A DNA stretch of 64,000 nt from Streptomyces typhae (lineage in GTDB: Bacteria > Actinomycetota > Actinomycetes > Streptomycetales > Streptomycetaceae). Below the pieces are notes generated by a model. That model ran no database searches, had not been told where the DNA came from, and saw only the letters and a program-made list of their open reading frames with translations. The DNA is taken from assembly GCF_009755605.1 (NCBI RefSeq), contig NZ_WPNZ01000001.1, positions 1 to 64,000 on the forward strand, written 5' to 3'. Both the position numbers and the translations under genes were made by a program. How positions within the stretch are numbered: the first letter of the stretch is position 1; each line of letters begins with the position of its first letter. Positions 8,611-17,592 of this stretch are shown piece after piece.

Positions 8611-9566
8611 GTCAGGACGATCTTGCCGAACTGACCTCCCGCTTCAAGGCGCTCGAAGCCCTCGCGAGCGCGGTCGAGGGGCAGCTCCTCGTCAATGACG
8701 GGTCGCACCCCGCTGGTGGCGCAGAACGACAGGAGGTCCTCCAACTCGTCCTTGGAGCCCATGGTGGAGCCGACAATCTTCAGTTCCAGGAAGTAGACGC
8801 GGGTCAGCTCGGCGTGGGAGGGACGGTCGCCGCTGGTGGCGCCAGAGATGACGAGGGTGCCGCCGGGGCGCAGGGACTTGATCGAGTGGGACCAGGTGGC
8901 GGCGCCGACGGTCTCGATTACCGCGTCGACCCGCTGCGGCAGCCGGGCGCCGGACGGTACGGCTTCCAGGGCGCCGAGTTCGAGGGCGCGCTTGCGCTTG
9001 GCCTCGTCGCGGCTGGTGGCGAAGACCTTCAGACCGGCGGCCTTGCCGAGCACGATCGCGGCGGTGGCGACACCGCCGCCCGCCCCCTGGACGAGGACGG
9101 AGTCGCCGGGTCGGACGCCGGCGTTGGTGAACAGCATGCGGTAGGCGGTGAGCCAGGCCGTGGGGAGGCAGGCGGCCTCGGCGAAGGAGAGCTCCTTGGG
9201 CTTGGGGAGGACGTTCCAGGTGGGAACGGAGACCTGCTCGGCGAAGGTGCCCTGGTACTTCTCGGTGAGGATGGAGCGGCGCTCGTTCGGGCCGACGCCG
9301 TGGCCGCTCTGGCCGATGACGGAGTGCAGGACGACTTCGTTGCCGTCCTCGTCGGTGCCGGCCGCGTCGCAGCCGAGGATCATCGGGAGCTTGTCCTCGT
9401 CCAGGCCGACCCCGCGCAGGGACCACAGGTCGTGGTGGTTGAGGGAGGCGGCCTTGACGTTCACGGTCGACCAGCCGGGGCGGGATTCGGGAGCGGGACG
9501 ATCACCCAGCTCCAGGCCGGTGAGGGGCTGATCGCGGTCGATTCGGGCGGCGTAGGCAGCGAACAT
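8604..9566 (-). CDS. Zinc-type alcohol dehydrogenase-like / quinone oxidoreductase (MDR superfamily)
   Basis: A 320-residue medium-chain dehydrogenase/reductase. The N-terminal GroES-like domain has the NHHDLW and GCDAAG signatures. The catalytic zinc ligands of true alcohol dehydrogenases are absent, as in the quinone oxidoreductase branch. The NAD(P)-binding Rossmann motif is VQGAGGGVATAAI (about residues 165-177). It probably reduces quinones or enones with NADPH in the cytoplasm. The ATG at 9566 gives the standard MDR N-terminus (MFAAYAARID). The frame is open further upstream, but that part is repeat-derived. It stands alone, convergent with padR and downstream of, but well separated from, the malic enzyme gene. 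Confidence 0.9.
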   Translation of the reverse strand: MFAAYAARIDRDQPLTGLELGDRPAPESRPGWSTVNVKAASLNHHDLWSLRGVGLDEDKLPMILGCDAAGTDEDGNEVVLHSVIGQSGHGVGPNERRSILTEKYQGTFAEQVSVPTWNVLPKPKELSFAEAACLPTAWLTAYRMLFTNAGVRPGDSVLVQGAGGGVATAAIVLGKAAGLKVFATSRDEAKRKRALELGALEAVPSGARLPQRVDAVIETVGAATWSHSIKSLRPGGTLVISGATSGDRPSHAELTRVYFLELKIVGSTMGSKDELEDLLSFCATSGVRPVIDEELPLDRAREGFERLEAGGQFGKIVLTV

Positions 9567-9756
9567 GGCGCCGACGATATGCCTGGCCCCTGGGCCTTCG
9601 GAACGCCACACGCGTGTGACCCGCACCGCGTCCGTGGCCCCCCGGCCCGCCGGGCGCACGCGGCGCGAGCCCGGGGCAGCCGCGGACACCGCCCACTCTC
9701 CCCCACACACACCGCAGCGGCGCCCACCCGCCCCGCCCAGCGGGACGATTACCCAA

Positions 9757-9797
9757 AGCCCCAGCCCCAGCCCCAGCCCCAGCCCCAGCCCCAGCCC
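9757..9797. repeat. AGCCCC hexamer array in a 475-base gap
   Basis: Seven copies of AGCCCC in a row. The gap 9567-10041 has no gene. It also contains a small hairpin (CCGCCGC-GAA-GCGGCGG, 9889-9905) and two similar blocks of the type GGAAACGGGTGGGCGGGTGGG (9862 and 9975 areas), which look like copies of one dispersed GC-rich element. Confidence 0.85.
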
Positions 9798-10016
9798 AAA
9801 CGTGGAGCAAGCCGCCAACACCGATCAAGCCCCACGGGAAACGCCCACCCCGCGATCGGCTGGAAACGGGTGGGCGGGTGGGAGAGATCCGCCGCGAAGC
9901 GGCGGGAAGACCCACACCCCCGCACCCGCCGACGGCGGACACCCCCACAGGAGACGCCCACCGCACGGCAGACCGGAAACGGGCGGGCGGGCGGGAAAAA
10001 GAGGGAACCAAAGAGC

Positions 10017-10034
10017 CCCGCCCCAACGGGCGGG
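10017..10034 (-). terminator. Possible terminator of the malic enzyme gene
   Basis: CCCGCCC (10017-10023), loop CAAC, GGGCGGG (10028-10034), just beyond the malic enzyme stop. On the minus strand it is followed by CTCTTT and, further on, a short T-run. Confidence 0.5.
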
Positions 10035-10041
10035 ACCCAGG

Positions 10042-11283
<1,242 letters not shown>

Positions 11284-11847
11284 TGTGTCTGACCCCTTAA
11301 TTCTTCAAGGTTGAGGGTGGTCCACTTCCTGGTGCAGAAGTGGGGCGGGCACCGCGTCCGTGCTGAAGCCGCGGACCTGTCGGCCGTTGGCTCTCCGCTT
11401 GTCGGCGGAGCGGTACGGGAGGTACGTACGAACGCGCGGGCACGCCGCACACGTGCCCTGAGCCCCGGATGAGGGGTGTAACCGTCTTTTCTACCGGATG
11501 CTTCCGACCGCCGACGAGCCCTATCTGTGTCAGACCGATGTGAACAGCAAGTATCTAGTAGACCTCCAGGGGAAAATGTCCGTATTGTTGAGAAAAGGAC
11601 ACCCTGACGGTCCGCATGGCGAGATTGGGTGGTTATGCATCGGTTGACGACTGCTCGTCCCGGCGGCTCAATGACCGCGAAGCACCGGCTCGTTGGGGTT
11701 TGCCGATCGCTCGTTATCCGATTTTGACATCTTCGGCCCCCAGTATCGGGCAGTCCGAATGGCAAGATGCCTCATCACACGAGGTCGCGACACCCGAAGG
11801 TGTGTGCACGACCGCATGGCTACTCCCCCATCCGCCGGAGGACCCCT
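11284..11847. other. 564-base divergent intergenic region (malic enzyme / amino-acid ABC operon)
   Basis: No gene seen. It holds two hairpins (CTCCGC-6-GCGGAG at 11393-11410 and GGGCACG-7-CGTGCCC at 11438-11458), a small ACACC-CGAA-GGTGT hairpin at 11790-11803, and a lone TTGACA (11724-11729) that could be a -35 box for the ABC operon, with no convincing -10. Local A/T content rises at 11550-11750. Confidence 0.5.
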
Positions 11848-12810
11848 ATGACCGCAGGCCCCATTTGTCGCAACGCCGCCGCGACGTCCGCGAAGTCCCG
11901 GATCGTCGCTGTCGGCGCGATCGCGGTCGCCGGTTCGCTGCTGCTCACCGGCTGCGGTGACCAGACGAACGACAAGAAGGACAGCGGCGACAAGGTCGTC
12001 AGCGCTCCGCTCTCCGACGAGCTGCCGTCGGACATCCGCAACCAGGGCGTCATCAAGGTCGGCTCCGACATCGCCTATCCGCCGGTCGAATTCAAGGACA
12101 AGGGCGGTAAGACGGTCGGTATCGACCCGGACATCGCCGACGCGCTCGGCAAGCAGCTCGGTGTCCGGTTCGAGTTCGACAACGGCACCTTCGACACCCT
12201 CCTCGGCGGTCTGCGCTCCAAGCGCTACGACATCGCCATGTCGGCCATGACGGACACCAAGAACCGTCAGGAGGGCATCGACGAGGAGACCGGCAAGAAG
12301 GTCGGCACCGGCGTCGACTTCGTCGACTACTTCACCGCGGGCGTCTCGATCTACACCAAGAAGGGCGACGACCAGGGGATCAAGACCTGGGCGGACCTCT
12401 GCGGCAAGAAGATCGTGGTCCAGCGCGGCACCGTCTCGCACGACATGGCCAAGGCCGAGTCGAAGAAGTGCAAGGGCGGCAAGAAGATCTCGATCGAGTC
12501 CTTCGACAACGACCAGCAGGCCCAGACCCGGCTGCGCTCCGGTGGCGCCGACGCCGGCTCCTCGGACTTCCCGGTCGCCGCGTACGCGGTGAAGACCTCC
12601 GGCGGCGGCAAGGACTTCCAGCTCGTCGGCGACCAGGTCGAGGCCGCTCCGTACGGCATCGCGATCGCGAAGAACAACCCCGAGCTGCGGGACGCGATCA
12701 AGAACGCCCTCGCCGCGATCATCGCGAACGGCCAGTACGAGAAGATCATCAAGAAGTGGGGCGTCGACGCCGGCGCAGTCAAGGAAGCCAAGATCAACGG
12801 CGGCAAGTGA
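11848..12810 (+). CDS. Polar amino-acid ABC transporter, substrate-binding lipoprotein
   Basis: A 320-residue lipoprotein. The signal peptide ends in the lipobox LLTGC, with the acylated Cys at residue 36, preceded by a hydrophobic core and Arg/Lys. The mature part is a type II periplasmic-binding fold of the SBP_bac_3 family (VIKVGSDIAYPPVEF, GIDPDIADALGKQLG, DIAMSAMTDT). Family members bind polar amino acids or opines outside the membrane. The ligand cannot be fixed. GGAG lies 8-11 bases before the ATG. It is the first gene of a three-gene import operon, 37 bases ahead of the permease gene. Confidence 0.92.
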   Translation: MTAGPICRNAAATSAKSRIVAVGAIAVAGSLLLTGCGDQTNDKKDSGDKVVSAPLSDELPSDIRNQGVIKVGSDIAYPPVEFKDKGGKTVGIDPDIADALGKQLGVRFEFDNGTFDTLLGGLRSKRYDIAMSAMTDTKNRQEGIDEETGKKVGTGVDFVDYFTAGVSIYTKKGDDQGIKTWADLCGKKIVVQRGTVSHDMAKAESKKCKGGKKISIESFDNDQQAQTRLRSGGADAGSSDFPVAAYAVKTSGGGKDFQLVGDQVEAAPYGIAIAKNNPELRDAIKNALAAIIANGQYEKIIKKWGVDAGAVKEAKINGGK

Positions 12811-12847
12811 CCGCGTCTCGTCATCCTGTCGCTGAAAGGCCACACCC

Positions 12848-13795
12848 GTGACAACGGACATCAGCAAGTCGGGCGGCTCCGCCCCCAAGGACGAACCACC
12901 GCGCTCCGCCCCCGAGGCGATCAAGGCGATCCCGGTGCGCCACTACGGCCGGTATGTCGCGGCCGTCCTCGCCATCGGCGCGTTCGCCGCGATCGTGCTC
13001 GCGTTCGCGAACGGCGACATCAACTGGGGTGCCATCCCCGACAACTTCTTCGACGAGCGCATCGTCAAGGGCGTCCGCGAGACCCTGATCCTCACGGTCC
13101 TCTCCATGCTCATCGGTGTCGTCGGCGGCATCGTCCTGTCGGTGATGCGGCTGTCGAAGAACCCGGTGACCTCGTCGATCGCGTGGTTCTACATCTGGTT
13201 CTTCCGCGGTACGCCGGTTCTGGTCCAGCTCTTCATCTGGTTCAACCTCGGCTTCGTCTTCGAGTACATCAACCTCGGTCCGGTCTACAAGGACGAGTGG
13301 TCGGACTTCATGACGCCGTTCCTGACGGCGCTCCTCGGTCTCGGCCTGAACGAGGCCGCGTACATGGCGGAGATCTGCCGCGCGGGCCTGCTCTCGGTCG
13401 ACGAGGGCCAGACGGAGGCCTCGCAGGCCCTCGGCATGAGCCACTCCAAGACGCTGCGCCGCATCATCATCCCGCAGGCCATGCGCGTGATCGTGCCGCC
13501 GACGGGCAACGAAGTCATCAACATGCTGAAGACGACGTCGCTGGTCGCCGCCGTCCAGTACTACGAGCTCCTGCGGTACGCCCAGGACATCGGGACCTCG
13601 TCCGGCGCGACGGTGGAGGCACTGCTCCTGGCCGCCACCTGGTACCTGATCATGACGTCGATCCTCAGCGTCGGTCAGTACTACCTGGAGCGCTACTACG
13701 CGCGCGGCTCCTCGCGCTCGCTGCCGGACACTCCCTGGCAGAAGATCAAGGCCAATATGTTGTCCCTGGGCAACCGTTCGGGAGGTGTCCGCTGA
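12848..13795 (+). CDS. Amino-acid ABC transporter permease
   Basis: A 315-residue membrane protein of the HisMQ type. A ~30-residue cytoplasmic head is followed by a membrane segment (about 36-56), then the standard permease domain. The EAA loop that docks the ATPase is present ([24 protein letters not shown]). There are about five to six membrane segments. GTG start with a weak purine-rich site (CTGAAAGG) upstream. Its stop overlaps the ATPase start by one base (TGATG), so translation is coupled. Only one permease gene is present, so it probably forms a homodimer. Confidence 0.92.
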   Translation: MTTDISKSGGSAPKDEPPRSAPEAIKAIPVRHYGRYVAAVLAIGAFAAIVLAFANGDINWGAIPDNFFDERIVKGVRETLILTVLSMLIGVVGGIVLSVMRLSKNPVTSSIAWFYIWFFRGTPVLVQLFIWFNLGFVFEYINLGPVYKDEWSDFMTPFLTALLGLGLNEAAYMAEICRAGLLSVDEGQTEASQALGMSHSKTLRRIIIPQAMRVIVPPTGNEVINMLKTTSLVAAVQYYELLRYAQDIGTSSGATVEALLLAATWYLIMTSILSVGQYYLERYYARGSSRSLPDTPWQKIKANMLSLGNRSGGVR

Positions 13796-14556
13796 TGACC
13801 GCGATGGTGAAGGCCGAGAACGTCCACAAGTCGTTCGGTCACGTCGAGGTGCTCAAGGGCATCGACCTTCAGGTCGAGTCCGGCGAGGTGTTCTGCCTCA
13901 TCGGCCCGTCGGGATCCGGCAAGTCGACTTTCCTGCGCTGCATCAACCACCTGGAGAAGGTCAACGCCGGTCGTCTCTACGTCGACGGGGAGCTGGTCGG
14001 CTACCGCCAGAAGGGCGACAAGCTGTACGAGCTGAAGGACAGCGAGGTCGCGCAGAAGCGCCGGGACATCGGCATGGTCTTCCAGCGCTTCAACCTCTTC
14101 CCGCACATGACGGCGCTGGAGAACGTCATGGAGGCACCGGTCCAGGTCAAGGGCCAGTCCAAGGCGGAGGCGCGGGAGCGCGCCGGGCAGCTCCTGGAGC
14201 GGGTCGGGCTCGCCGACAAGGCGAAGAACTACCCCTCGCAGCTCTCCGGCGGCCAGCAGCAGCGGGTCGCGATCGCCCGTGCACTCGCGATGGACCCGAA
14301 GCTGATGCTCTTCGACGAGCCCACGTCGGCACTCGACCCCGAGCTGGTCGGTGACGTGCTCGACGTCATGCGCGACCTCGCCGAGTCCGGCATGACGATG
14401 ATCGTCGTCACGCACGAGATGGGCTTCGCCCGCGAGGTCGGCGACAGCCTGGTGTTCATGGACGGCGGTGTGGTGGTCGAGTCCGGGCACCCGCGCGACG
14501 TCCTGACGAACCCGTCGCACGAGCGGACGAAGTCGTTCTTGTCGAAGGTGCTGTGA
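13795..14556 (+). CDS. Amino-acid ABC transporter ATPase
   Basis: A 253-residue ABC ATPase of the GlnQ/HisP class. Walker [10 protein letters not shown] is at residues 38-46, the Q-loop is [11 protein letters not shown], the signature [15 protein letters not shown], Walker [13 protein letters not shown], and the switch His lies in VVTHEMGFA. An insertion of about ten residues before the Q-loop ([15 protein letters not shown]) is common in actinobacterial relatives. It powers uptake through the permease encoded just upstream. The ATG overlaps the permease stop, and the operon ends at the large hairpin 14575-14625. Confidence 0.93.
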   Translation: MTAMVKAENVHKSFGHVEVLKGIDLQVESGEVFCLIGPSGSGKSTFLRCINHLEKVNAGRLYVDGELVGYRQKGDKLYELKDSEVAQKRRDIGMVFQRFNLFPHMTALENVMEAPVQVKGQSKAEARERAGQLLERVGLADKAKNYPSQLSGGQQQRVAIARALAMDPKLMLFDEPTSALDPELVGDVLDVMRDLAESGMTMIVVTHEMGFAREVGDSLVFMDGGVVVESGHPRDVLTNPSHERTKSFLSKVL

Positions 14557-14574
14557 TCGAAGGTCCGGCGTCGT

Positions 14575-14625
14575 CTACGTAGAGGGGCGGTACGGATCGG
14601 TGATCCGTACCGCCCCTCTACGTAG
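14575..14625. terminator. Bidirectional terminator, perfect 24-bp stem
   Basis: Arms 14575-14598 and 14602-14625 are perfectly complementary (CTACGTAGAGGGGCGG... pairing with ...CCGCCCCTCTACGTAG), with a 3-base loop GGT. It sits between convergent genes and can end transcription from both sides. Confidence 0.9.
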
Positions 14626-14660
14626 AGCGCGATTTCCGTTCCCGCTCGCAGCCGAAGTCC

Positions 14661-15434
14661 CTACTTGAGGCCTAGGACCAGGGCGTCCGACGGGGACGAC
14701 CAGACCGTGCGGGCCTCGGCGAAGCCTGCTTCGCGGAGGGTGCGGATGTGCCACTCGGCAGGCGGGGTGTCGCCGTCGGCGTGCTCTCCGTAGATGGCGA
14801 AGCGCTTGGCGGTGGGCTCGGCGAGCACGGGGTCCTTGGCAGCGAGGCCCCACCAGTCGGCCCAGTCCAGGGCGCCGGAGTTCTTGGCAGCCTCCTGGCG
14901 GGCGTGCCGCTGCTCGCGGTCGGCGGCGTTGATGCGCGGGGTCGCCGGGTCCGGCATGTGGTCGGCGTTCATGAAGACGCCGCCGTCGGACACGACCTTG
15001 GCGAGCTGCCCGTACAGCGCGGCGAGGGGCTCGCTGAACAGCCAGTGCAGGGCGGTCGCTGTGAGGACGGCGTCATAGGAGTCGTGGGGCAGCTGGGAGG
15101 TCCAGTCGGGGTCCTTCAGGTCCGCGGTCACGAAGGTGACGCGGTCGTCCCCGGCGAAGGTGCCCTCGGCGATGGCCAGCAGGGCAGGGTCGAGGTCGAC
15201 ACCCGTGCTGACGGCCTTCGGGAACCTTTCGAGGAGGCGGGCCGTAATACTTCCAGTACCGCACGCGAGGTCGAGCACACGCGGCTCGGGGCCGACGAGC
15301 GCCTCGACCATGTCGAGCATGACACGGAACCGCTCCTCGCGGTCCGGCATGTACCACTCCTGCTGCCGGTCCCAACTCTCCTGCCAGGCACGCCAGTCGG
15401 TCCCGAACCCCGTACCGCCAGCCGTTTCCGCCAC
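14661..15434 (-). CDS. Class I SAM-dependent methyltransferase
   Basis: A 257-residue methyltransferase with motif I VLDLACGTGSI (about residues 54-64), the acidic loop TGVDLDPALL, and motif IV YDAVLTATALHWL, resembling small-molecule methyltransferases of the Methyltransf_25/trans-aconitate type. The substrate is unknown. GTG 15434 is chosen because GGAGG lies 8-12 bases upstream and gives the start VAETAGGTGF; an open frame reaches further up but without a ribosome site. It is a single-gene unit, ending at the shared hairpin 14575-14625 and divergent from the CGNR gene. Confidence 0.85.
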   Translation of the reverse strand: MAETAGGTGFGTDWRAWQESWDRQQEWYMPDREERFRVMLDMVEALVGPEPRVLDLACGTGSITARLLERFPKAVSTGVDLDPALLAIAEGTFAGDDRVTFVTADLKDPDWTSQLPHDSYDAVLTATALHWLFSEPLAALYGQLAKVVSDGGVFMNADHMPDPATPRINAADREQRHARQEAAKNSGALDWADWWGLAAKDPVLAEPTAKRFAIYGEHADGDTPPAEWHIRTLREAGFAEARTVWSSPSDALVLGLK

Positions 15435-15551
15435 CGGAAGACCTCCATCCCGTACTACGCTCGACTGAACATGTCGCGTAACACCCACGAAGCCAGTGTG
15501 ACCGTTACCGCGCACAGAGATGAAGATATCCCGCCCCCGTAAGGACTACAA

Positions 15552-16181
15552 GTGGAACTGGCCTATTACTCGGACTACGCCGTACGCCTGGTCAACACCG
15601 AGGAGCCGGCTCGCAACAAGGACTCGCTGACCTCCGTCGACGCGGTCCGCGAGCTGTTCGGTGCGAACCAGCAGGCCGCCCGGCGCGCCACGGATTCCGA
15701 CGTGACGCGCTTCCGCTCGGTGCGGGGACGGCTCCGCGGCGTCTTCGAGGCGGCGGACGGCGGGGACGAGACACTGGCCGTCGACCTGCTGAACTCCCTG
15801 CTCCTGGAGTTCCCGGTGAGCCCCCAGATCTCCGGCCACGACTACCGCGACGACGACGGCCGCCCGCTGTGGCACATGCACCTGGCCGACCACCCGTCGA
15901 ACGCCACCGCGGGGTTCGCGGCGATCGCCGCGATGGGCCTCGCCTTCCATCTGACGGAGTACGGCGTGGACCGGCTCGGCCTGTGCGAGGCGGCGCCCTG
16001 TCGCAACGCCTATCTGGACACCTCCACCAACCGGTCCCGGCGCTACTGCTCGGACCGCTGCGCGACGCGCGCGAACGTCGCCGCCTACCGGGCCCGCAAG
16101 CGCCTGGAGAGCGAGCGGTCCGCGAGCACGGGGCGCACGGCCGAGAAGGCCCAGCAGGCCAGCGCGGCCGGCGACAGCTGA
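15552..16181 (+). CDS. CGNR zinc-finger (ABATE-domain) protein, probable regulator
   Basis: A 209-residue protein. The N-terminal ABATE-like domain begins MELAYYSDYAVRLVNTEEP. The C-terminal zinc finger has Cys pairs in LCEAAPCRNAYLD and RRYCSDRCATRANVAAYRARKR; the usual CGNR tetrad is CATR here. Such proteins are predicted stress-related DNA-binding regulators. AAGGA lies before the GTG start. The last 97 bases overlap the sodX gene on the other strand. Its regulatory target is unknown. Confidence 0.85.
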   Translation: MELAYYSDYAVRLVNTEEPARNKDSLTSVDAVRELFGANQQAARRATDSDVTRFRSVRGRLRGVFEAADGGDETLAVDLLNSLLLEFPVSPQISGHDYRDDDGRPLWHMHLADHPSNATAGFAAIAAMGLAFHLTEYGVDRLGLCEAAPCRNAYLDTSTNRSRRYCSDRCATRANVAAYRARKRLESERSASTGRTAEKAQQASAAGDS

Positions 16182-16546
16182 CGCCGCCCCTGCGCCGCCC
16201 GCTCCTGGCGGAACCGCGGCAGCGGCCGGAACCGCGCGCTGACCCGCGCGAGGACCAGCTCCTCCGGCACGATCCCGTAGACCGTGCTGTCGCCGCCCGC
16301 GTTGTACGGGTTGTCGCCGAGCACCCACCAGCCGCCCTCACGCCGCTCGACGGCGCGTTTGACCACCAGCAGGTCCTGTTGCAGGGGGTGACGCAGGATC
16401 ACCACGTCACCGGGGCGGACCCGGGCGCCGTGCCGGACCAGCATCCAGTCCCCCGGGTTGAGCGTCGGCACCATGGACGGGCCGTCGACCTCGATCAACT
16501 GGAACGGCACGCGTGCCTCCCGCCCGTCTGCCGTCGTTTCCGGCAT
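16085..16546 (-). CDS. sodX: Nickel superoxide dismutase maturation protease
   Basis: A 153-residue S24/S26-type signal peptidase without a membrane anchor. The catalytic Ser is in EVDGPSMVPTLNPGDWMLV (about residues 20-38) and the catalytic Lys in LLVVKRAVERREGGWWVLGDNP, which is the SodX pattern. It removes the N-terminal propeptide of NiSOD so the new His1 can bind nickel. It is divergent from sodN with a 165-base gap, which is the usual Streptomyces arrangement. The C-terminal ~35 residues beyond the peptidase fold overlap the 3' end of the CGNR gene on the opposite strand by 97 bases. An earlier stop cannot be excluded by eye, but the frame is clean. Confidence 0.92.
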   Translation of the reverse strand: MPETTADGREARVPFQLIEVDGPSMVPTLNPGDWMLVRHGARVRPGDVVILRHPLQQDLLVVKRAVERREGGWWVLGDNPYNAGGDSTVYGIVPEELVLARVSARFRPLPRFRQERAAQGRRQLSPAALACWAFSAVRPVLADRSLSRRLRAR

Positions 16547-16711
16547 CCGCCACCTCCCGGACCCATCCTGTACCGGCCTCCCGGTCCATCCTCCACCGTC
16601 TTCAGTCTGACCCTGGACTTTTGTCCTAAGCCCATGGGGGCGCTCGCGAAATCAGGTCTCTCACGGAGTAATGTCCCCCCTGAGAAGACGATCACGAGGA
16701 AGGACAGCTCA

Positions 16712-17107
16712 ATGCTCTCCCGCCTGTTTGCCCCCAAGGTGAAGGCCAGCGCGCACTGCGACCTGCCCTGCGGCGTGTACGACCCGGCCCAGGCCCGCAT
16801 CGAGGCGGAGTCGGTGAAGGCCGTCCAGGAGAAGATGGCCGGCAACGACGACCCGCACTACCAGGCCCGCGCCACCGTCATCAAGGAGCAGCGCGCCGAG
16901 CTCGCCAAGCACCACGTCTCGGTGCTCTGGAGCGACTACTTCAAGCCCCCGCACTTCGAGAAGTACCCGGAGCTGCACACCCTGGTCAACGACACCCTGA
17001 AGGCCCTTTCGGCCGCGAAGGGCTCGACCGACCCGAAGACCGGTGAGAAGGCGCTCGAACTGATCGCCGAGATCGACCGCATCTTCTGGGAGACCAAGAA
17101 GGCTTGA
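16712..17107 (+). CDS. sodN: Nickel-containing superoxide dismutase
   Basis: A 131-residue precursor. The first 14 residues (MLSRLFAPKVKASA) are the propeptide that SodX removes. The mature protein starts HCDLPCGVYDP, the nickel hook, with His1, Cys2 and Cys6 as ligands. The rest is the four-helix bundle typical of NiSOD. It disproportionates superoxide in the cytoplasm as a hexamer. AGGAAGGA lies upstream of the ATG. A strong hairpin (17162-17205) follows. In S. coelicolor sodN is controlled by nickel through Nur and a small RNA from sodF; nothing in this window tests that. Confidence 0.98.
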   Translation: MLSRLFAPKVKASAHCDLPCGVYDPAQARIEAESVKAVQEKMAGNDDPHYQARATVIKEQRAELAKHHVSVLWSDYFKPPHFEKYPELHTLVNDTLKALSAAKGSTDPKTGEKALELIAEIDRIFWETKKA

Positions 17108-17161
17108 TCCCGTCGCTCGACGGCCTCCCCGTGCGGGTCGGCCGTCGGCACGTGCACGCAC

Positions 17162-17205
17162 CCGGCCCGCCGGGCCCACCGAACGTGGTGGGTCCGGCGG
17201 GCCGG
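17162..17205 (+). terminator. sodN terminator
   Basis: CCGGCCCGCCGGGCCCACC (17162-17180), loop GAACGT, GGTGGGTCCGGCGGGCCGG (17187-17205): a 19-bp stem with a single G-T wobble, followed by TTGTT. Confidence 0.85.
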
Positions 17206-17250
17206 TTGTTCTTCGCGCGTCCCTGCCGCGCCGGGCGCGCGAGCCTTTGC

Positions 17251-17349
17251 CGCGCGCAGTGCGCGAGTGACGCGCGCGCAGTGCGCGAGTCCGCTGCCGC
17301 GCAGTGCGCAAGTCCGCTGCCGCGCGGGGCGCACGCAACGCTGCCGCGC
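17251..17349. repeat. Degenerate GCGCAGTGCGC repeats
   Basis: Three to four imperfect copies of a unit like GCTGCCGCGCAGTGCGC between sodN and the ribosomal protection gene. They are CG-rich and self-complementary over short stretches (GCGCACTGCGC type). No gene is seen here. Confidence 0.6.
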
Positions 17350-17388
17350 CGGTGCCGGAGCGCTCGGCTCCGACTCGAGGCCCGCCAC

Positions 17389-17426
17389 AAATTCGGTTGC
17401 CGTCGCCGACGACTCCCTGCTGCACT
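17389..17426 (+). promoter_or_regulatory. WhiB7/WblC-type promoter of the ribosomal protection gene
   Basis: AAAT (17389-17392), TCGG, TTGCCG (-35, 17397-17402), 18 bases, TGCACT (weak -10, 17421-17426). The AAAT-TCGG-TTG block is almost identical to the WhiB7 site of the mycobacterial whiB7 regulon (AAAA-TCGG-TTG). The same layout precedes the erm leader at 3948. Confidence 0.6.
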
Positions 17427-17472
17427 GATCACATCCTCACCCGTGCCACCGGAGTCGAACCAGGAGCCCCAG

Positions 17473-17592
17473 ATGCGCCAGACGTCCATGTCCCACCAGG
17501 AAGGAATCGCCCCCCGATCCGAGGACATGACGCCCAGTGGCATCTCACCCGCATCCGCAGCAAGACCCGCAGGACAGTCGTGCCGCAGCTGA
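17473..17592 (+). CDS. Upstream ORF overlapping the ribosomal protection gene
   Basis: A 39-codon ORF (starts MRQTSMSHQEGIAPR, ends PAGQSCRS) with a good ribosome site, AGGAG six bases before its ATG. It ends 55 bases inside the downstream resistance gene in another frame. The position between a WblC-like promoter and the resistance start suggests a regulatory leader whose translation state controls the GTG at 17537. Translation is not proven. No similar peptide is known to me. Confidence 0.4.
   Translation: MRQTSMSHQEGIAPRSEDMTPSGISPASAARPAGQSCRS

Noticed and set aside
11724..11749. A -35/-10 promoter for the amino-acid ABC operon
   Set aside because: TTGACA is perfect, but the nearest TATCGG is only 14 bases away, too close for a standard promoter.
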